22,933 bases of DNA. It comes from a virus. Both the position numbers and the translations under genes were made by a program. The notes under the pieces are model-generated. The model saw only the letters and a program-made list of their open reading frames with translations. It did not search any database and had not been told where the DNA came from. This document shows, one piece after another, positions 20,636 through 22,933 of this stretch (its first letter is position 1; the number at the start of each line of letters is the position of its first letter). The stretch spans positions 1 through 22,933 of the IMG/VR virus record IMGVR_UViG_3300009440_000036, one strand, 5' to 3'.

Positions 20636-20878
20636 ATGCAATTTCAAGATACTAAATTCAAAGAGCTAGACGCTCAAGGTCTAATTACTGATAAACTAAA
20701 TCAAATCAAAGAGTTTGAAACTAAATACAAAGCTTGTACTTCAAGTATAGCTATGTACAAATGGTGTACTGACTACGAATATCGTAAGCGAGAGTGGCAA
20801 TTCAGACAAGGAATAGCTAATTATGCGCTACATAATGGTCATAAAGCTTTTCAAGGTACAGATAAGTCTATACTGTAA
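20636..20878 (+). CDS. Unidentified 80-aa early protein
   Basis: Reads MQFQDTKFKELDAQGLITDK, a charged helical part, then KFKELD ... KEFETKYKACTSSIAMY, then KWCTDYEYRKREWQFRQGIA and NYALHNGHKAFQGTDKSIL. Several W/Y residues and two cysteines (C33, C44). No motif that I recognise. It has the ACTATGCAA start context (ATACTATG) and ends 46 bases before the next gene, with the fourth promoter candidate in the gap. Confidence 0.65.
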   Translation: MQFQDTKFKELDAQGLITDKLNQIKEFETKYKACTSSIAMYKWCTDYEYRKREWQFRQGIANYALHNGHKAFQGTDKSIL

Positions 20879-20887
20879 TACATACAA

Positions 20888-20917
20888 AATACGATTAACT
20901 ATTGATAATATAATAAA
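20888..20917 (+). promoter_or_regulatory. Early promoter candidate 4
   Basis: TACGA at 20890-20894 and TGATAAT at 20903-20909 (8-base spacing), followed by ATAATAAA. It lies in a 46-bp gap and ends 15 bases before the ATG at 20925. Confidence 0.7.
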
Positions 20918-20924
20918 TTAAACT

Positions 20925-21128
20925 ATGCAAAATATAATCAAACAAGTAGACAAAACTACTATCAAATTAAACAACATAACTTACAAAGGTTATCCAGTCG
21001 GCGAATTACCAAACAGATTTGCCTTCATCTACAATAGCGACAAAGACCAAGAAGGTATTAACTCGTGGTTTAATTACAAAGGCTTAACTTATATTGAATA
21101 TAAACCTACAATCTGGTCTTATGTCTAA
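20925..21128 (+). CDS. Unidentified 67-aa early protein
   Basis: Reads MQNIIKQVDKTTIKLNNITY, then KGYPVGELPNRFAFIYNSDK and ends YIEYKPTIWSYV. A beta-rich small protein with aromatic patches. ACTATGCAA context, promoter candidate 4 just upstream. The gene's end overlaps the start of the next by 8 bases. No domain recognised. Confidence 0.7.
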   Translation: MQNIIKQVDKTTIKLNNITYKGYPVGELPNRFAFIYNSDKDQEGINSWFNYKGLTYIEYKPTIWSYV

Positions 21129-21375
21129 TCCAACTACAATGAAAGAACTGTGTCTCTATGCAAAACAGGCGCAACAAAATCGTGCAAGCGAGCATAGGCG
21201 CAAGCACGCACATGACGGCAGGTGTGGTGGGCTCACAGATGCAGAGTACAATCGCGTACAAATTAATGGCAAGAAATCCTATTCTGCCAAAGCACGAAAG
21301 TTCACTCACAACCGTATGTGGAAACATCAATCAAGATATTCAGTAAAACAATTAATAGAAATAGTAAAAACATGA
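21121..21375 (+). CDS. Highly basic, high-G+C 84-aa protein
   Basis: I choose the start MSNPTTMKELCLYAKQAQQN (ATG 21121) over an upstream one inside the previous gene (21094). The protein is rich in H, R and K (RASEHRRKHAHDGRCGGLTD, then NGKKSYSAKARKFTHNRMWK) and might bind nucleic acid. By hand count, 21181-21240 is 37/60 G+C (62%), against an A/T-rich surrounding. Codons CTG, CTC, GCG, CGC and AGG appear only here. Start and stop both overlap neighbours (8 and 4 bases), which supports this frame over others open in the same stretch. Possible recent import. Confidence 0.6.
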   Translation: MSNPTTMKELCLYAKQAQQNRASEHRRKHAHDGRCGGLTDAEYNRVQINGKKSYSAKARKFTHNRMWKHQSRYSVKQLIEIVKT

Positions 21376-21641
21376 GTGATACAATTAAAAAATGGCACGA
21401 AATGCAAGAAAATAAAGAAATAAATCCAGTAGATATTGGATTAATAGCTAAATATATATTCTTACTAGATTTTACAGATGGTAAAGTATATAGATATGAC
21501 ATTAGCGTGTTATGTACAAAAGAAAATAAATGGAATCCTGATACAGAATCATGTGAGTCGTTTTTATATGGCGCAGGTCACAAGTTAAATGACTGTGAGT
21601 GGATGGTAACTAATAATAAAGGAATAGAATTTGGAAACTAA
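21372..21641 (+). CDS. Unidentified 89-aa early protein
   Basis: Start MSDTIKKWHEMQENKEINPV chosen at ATG 21372 because it overlaps the preceding TGA (ATGA). An upstream ATG at 21318 would add 18 residues that lie within the previous gene. Features: DIGLIAKYIFLLDFTDGKVY, RYDISVLCTKENKWNPDTES, SFLYGAGHKLNDCEWMVTNN. Alternating strands and a few cysteines; no motif recognised. The mix of acidic and aromatic residues suggests a soluble cytoplasmic protein. Confidence 0.7.
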   Translation: MSDTIKKWHEMQENKEINPVDIGLIAKYIFLLDFTDGKVYRYDISVLCTKENKWNPDTESCESFLYGAGHKLNDCEWMVTNNKGIEFGN

Positions 21642-21759
21642 AACAACTAATCCATGGGATTTAGCGTGGTCTAAATGGTGGGTACAACAGAACTACAAGA
21701 AATGCGAAGTCGATGAAATGACACTAAGCGAAATATATGAACTATTAGAACAAGATTAA
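21631..21759 (+). CDS. Unidentified 42-aa protein with TTG start
   Basis: Reads METKTTNPWDLAWSKWWVQQ, then NYKKCEVDEMTLSEIYELLE, then QD. It begins with TTG (21631-21633), since TAG lies two codons upstream and no ATG is available before codon 30. The tryptophan-rich NPWDLAWSKWW segment and charged helix TLSEIYELLEQD look protein-like. Its start overlaps the previous gene by 11 bases. The TTG start is an inference. Confidence 0.5.
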   Translation: METKTTNPWDLAWSKWWVQQNYKKCEVDEMTLSEIYELLEQD

Positions 21760-21894
21760 ATGAGAACACTTAAACTAACAGAAAACGACTGCACTTTTGT
21801 ACACTATGTACTACGTATGTACGCTCAGCAAACACCTGGGTTAGATCAAGAAGACAAAGATGAAATACGTGAAGTCGCAGCTAAATTTAAATAA
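21760..21894 (+). CDS. Unidentified 44-aa early protein
   Basis: Reads MRTLKLTENDCTFVHYVLRM, then YAQQTPGLDQEDKDEIREVA, then AKFK. The ATG follows the previous stop with no gap (TAAATG). Helical, with one cysteine and an acidic middle; no domain recognised. An inner ATG in another frame (21860) starts an artefactual open frame. Confidence 0.6.
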   Translation: MRTLKLTENDCTFVHYVLRMYAQQTPGLDQEDKDEIREVAAKFK

Positions 21895-21895
21895 T

Positions 21896-22084
21896 ATGAA
21901 AGAATATATAAATAACGAACTAAGTAAACTAGATCGTGGAATAGTAGCTACGCCTACCGAAGAATACCTTGACAGTTTTGCAGAAGCAAACAACGGAAGT
22001 AATGACTTTTTACTAATGCAATTAGCTAAAAACTATGGCTATCAACTAGCTTTACTTAACATTAAAAACAAAATAAATGAGTAA
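21896..22084 (+). CDS. Unidentified 62-aa early protein
   Basis: Reads MKEYINNELSKLDRGIVATP, then TEEYLDSFAEANNGSNDFLL, then MQLAKNYGYQLALLNIKNKI. Start chosen at ATG 21896 (an ATG at 21860 would start 12 residues inside the previous gene). The C-terminal helix is hydrophobic/aromatic and could pack in a dimer. Ends overlapping the next start by 8 bases. Unknown function. Confidence 0.65.
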   Translation: MKEYINNELSKLDRGIVATPTEEYLDSFAEANNGSNDFLLMQLAKNYGYQLALLNIKNKINE

Positions 22085-22253
22085 AATGTCAGAACTAGAT
22101 TTGATTGCACAAGGTGTAGCAGATCATATGAAAGAAATTATTGAAGACAGTGTTGATTGGCAATTAGCTGACCAACCACTTGACGGTGATGAATATATGG
22201 AAATGAAAGAATATGTTATTAACTTAGCTTTAAATAAATTGTTAGGTAATTAA
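22077..22253 (+). CDS. Unidentified 58-aa early protein
   Basis: Reads MSKMSELDLIAQGVADHMKE, then IIEDSVDWQLADQPLDGDEY, then MEMKEYVINLALNKLLGN. The first of two in-frame ATGs (22077) is used; the second is at 22086. Acidic and helical. It ends just before promoter candidate 5. No domain recognised. Confidence 0.65.
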   Translation: MSKMSELDLIAQGVADHMKEIIEDSVDWQLADQPLDGDEYMEMKEYVINLALNKLLGN

Positions 22254-22263
22254 TTACAAAACA

Positions 22264-22293
22264 AATACGAATATTAATTGATAATATAATAAA
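22264..22293 (+). promoter_or_regulatory. Early promoter candidate 5
   Basis: TACGA at 22266-22270 and TGATAAT at 22279-22285 (8-base spacing), followed by ATAATAAA. It lies in a 48-bp gap, 16 bases before the zinc-ribbon gene's ATG, and would also read into the RNA region to the right. Confidence 0.7.
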
Positions 22294-22301
22294 CTAAAAA
22301 T

Positions 22302-22490
22302 ATGTATTGTAGATGCGGAACAAATATACCACGGTTGCGATTAGATATGGGCTACAAAACCTGTGTTAATTGCTCAACAACCCAAACGTACAGCTATGTA
22401 CCAATTATTGAGCATAAAACCGGTAATACAATACAAATCGTCAGTCAAGAAGTAAGTGCATCTGTGCACAGAGCTTGGCGTAGAAAGTAA
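22302..22490 (+). CDS. Small zinc-ribbon protein (62 aa)
   Basis: The N-terminus MYCRCGTNIPRLRLDMGYKT, then CVNCSTTQTYSYVPIIEHKT, carries C3, C5, C21 and C24: a CxC ... CxxC zinc-ribbon. The spacing and the CG-x-x-I-P-x-x-R-L stretch resemble the DksA/TraR-type zinc finger but without the coiled-coil arm. It may bind RNA polymerase or nucleic acid. The rest (GNTIQIVSQEVSASVHRAWR) is beta-rich and basic. It follows promoter candidate 5 and is next to the large RNA region, likely in the same transcript. The role is inference. Confidence 0.65.
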   Translation: MYCRCGTNIPRLRLDMGYKTCVNCSTTQTYSYVPIIEHKTGNTIQIVSQEVSASVHRAWRRK

Positions 22491-22933
22491 GTACAAAGAG
22501 TTTTACGGTATATAGCTCTATCTAAATATGAAAACCGACTCCAGCGAATAAATAACAGACCGCGGCGTAAGCAAAGGTAGAAAATGTCTGGAATGGCGAA
22601 AGATACGATTAGTGATCACACAATAGCCGGTAAACTAGGTATGGATGTAACAGGTGTTATTAAGTTAAACAGAGTTCATTACTACGACGGTATGAAGGTT
22701 CGATTCCTTCACTAGTTACTAAAAATCTTATAAATGTGAAGGGCTCAGTATGGCTGTAGGAACTCAGCGAAGAGATACGTGGTTAAGCTGACGAAGATCC
22801 TTTAATTTTATAAGTCGTAGTATCACGGGTTGCAGAGTAATTAACTGCATGCACGGTGGAAGTCCGATCGTTGAAGTGGTGAGGGATCGTTATGAACTCA
22901 TGGAAACGGAGATAACTACGTAATGGGGGTGAC
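22491..22933 (+). ncRNA. Large structured RNA region, runs off right edge
   Basis: No gene fits this 443-bp stretch. Pairings seen: CAGAC/GTCTG (22556-22560 with 22586-22590); TGGC/GCCG (22594-22597 with 22626-22629); a long stem, 22727-22742 with 22799-22814, broken only by a 2x2 mismatch and one G-U; inside it GCTG/CAGC (22753-22756 with 22765-22768); TGCAG/CTGCA (22831-22835 with 22845-22849); CGATC/GATCG (22865-22869 with 22885-22889); and a closing stem CGTAGTATC (22816-22824) with GATAACTACG (22911-22920) with one bulged A. A tRNA-like minihelix lies at 22630-22721. Large ornate RNAs of phages such as GOLLD or ROOL, which have been reported near or around tRNAs, are the closest idea; I cannot test it. 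Confidence 0.65.
22630..22721 (+). ncRNA. tRNA-like minihelix 2 (acceptor-like stem + T-arm + ACTA)
   Basis: AACTAG (22633-22638) pairs with CTAGTT (22712-22717), extended by GT/AC (22630-22631 with 22718-22719) around one bulged A. The T-arm is GAAGG/CCTTC (22694-22698 and 22706-22710) with the loop TTCGATT, the same as element 1. One base (A22711) sits between T-stem and acceptor strand. ACTA follows, as in element 1. The 55 bases between acceptor 5' strand and T-arm do not fold into good D and anticodon arms: a CAT loop candidate at about 22676-22682 has only 3 of 5 stem pairs. Confidence 0.6.

Noticed and set aside
21106-21330. A 74-aa minus-strand frame and a 62-aa plus-strand frame (21158-21346) in the G+C-rich early gene
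   Set aside because: The frame at 21121-21375 fits the tight overlaps on both sides; the others do not.
22633-22718. A complete tRNA gene
   Set aside because: Acceptor and T-arm fit, but D and anticodon arms do not fold; the best CAT loop has only 3 of 5 stem pairs. Kept as tRNA-like.
22787-22815. A CTGACGA string resembling the hammerhead ribozyme core
   Set aside because: The required GAAA and cleavage-site elements do not follow at the right distances.
22491-22933. tmRNA, RNase P RNA or a group I/II intron
   Set aside because: I see none of the conserved blocks (tmRNA 5' end and tag, RNase P CR motifs, group I P/Q/R/S, group II domain V). A short GGAAGTCCG at 22858-22866 resembles part of RNase P P4 but the rest is absent.
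1-22933. Integrase, transposase, reverse transcriptase (DGR) or toxin-antitoxin pair
   Set aside because: No such motifs seen. The variable-looking fibres have no adjacent reverse transcriptase or template repeat.

Overview
This looks like part of the genome of a tailed, double-stranded DNA bacteriophage that probably infects a Bacteroidetes host, most likely a marine flavobacterium. The DNA is about one-third G+C. Start codons lack Shine-Dalgarno sequences and sit behind A/T-rich leaders. One protein has a flavobacterium-style signal peptide (residues 1-19, ending in MYSQ). The large terminase and the roughly 800-residue portal resemble those of crAss-like and related Bacteroidetes phages by size and motifs. 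I cannot place the phage in a named family, because the capsid, tail tube and replication genes are not in the window.

Left and centre (1-18843), all on the minus strand, is one long late/structural cluster. In transcription order (right to left) it holds: two small fibre-like proteins that share an N-terminal module; two large fibres that share another; a 104-aa protein behind its own candidate promoter; groEL then groES (the reverse of the usual order); a winged-helix-like protein; a run of small virion-type proteins, four of which carry a GAAK/GAAR motif; a 53-aa CGC protein; an HExxH protein; a 3-TM holin; a secreted protein; small genes joined by TAATG overlaps; a tandem GroES-like protein; a possible small terminase; the large terminase; the portal; and the start of one more gene running off the left edge. 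The host-type chaperonin pair plausibly helps fold capsid or fibre proteins.

The centre-right (18844-19367) is a 524-bp divergent intergenic region. It has a dense TGACA/TGTCA array, a G+C-rich hairpin and candidate promoters. It is the best place in the window for an early/late switch or an origin.

The right (19368-22490), all on the plus strand, is a dense array of very small, mostly unrecognised genes, probably early host-takeover genes. Five copies of a tightly spaced motif, TACGA-N8-(T/C)GATAAT, lie in the gaps and look like early promoters. Six of these genes start in an identical ACTATG context. Many neighbours overlap by 1 to 11 bases.

Two stretches do not look coding and look like structured RNA: 19824-19976 and 22491-22933. 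The second runs off the right edge. Each contains a tRNA-like 3' minihelix: an acceptor-like stem, a 5-bp T-stem with the identical 7-nt loop TTCGATT, then ACTA. Neither forms a normal cloverleaf. These RNAs, together with the early promoter motif, are the least explained part of the window. Other oddities are a sharply bounded high-G+C island inside the terminase ATPase domain and a high-G+C gene in the early array.
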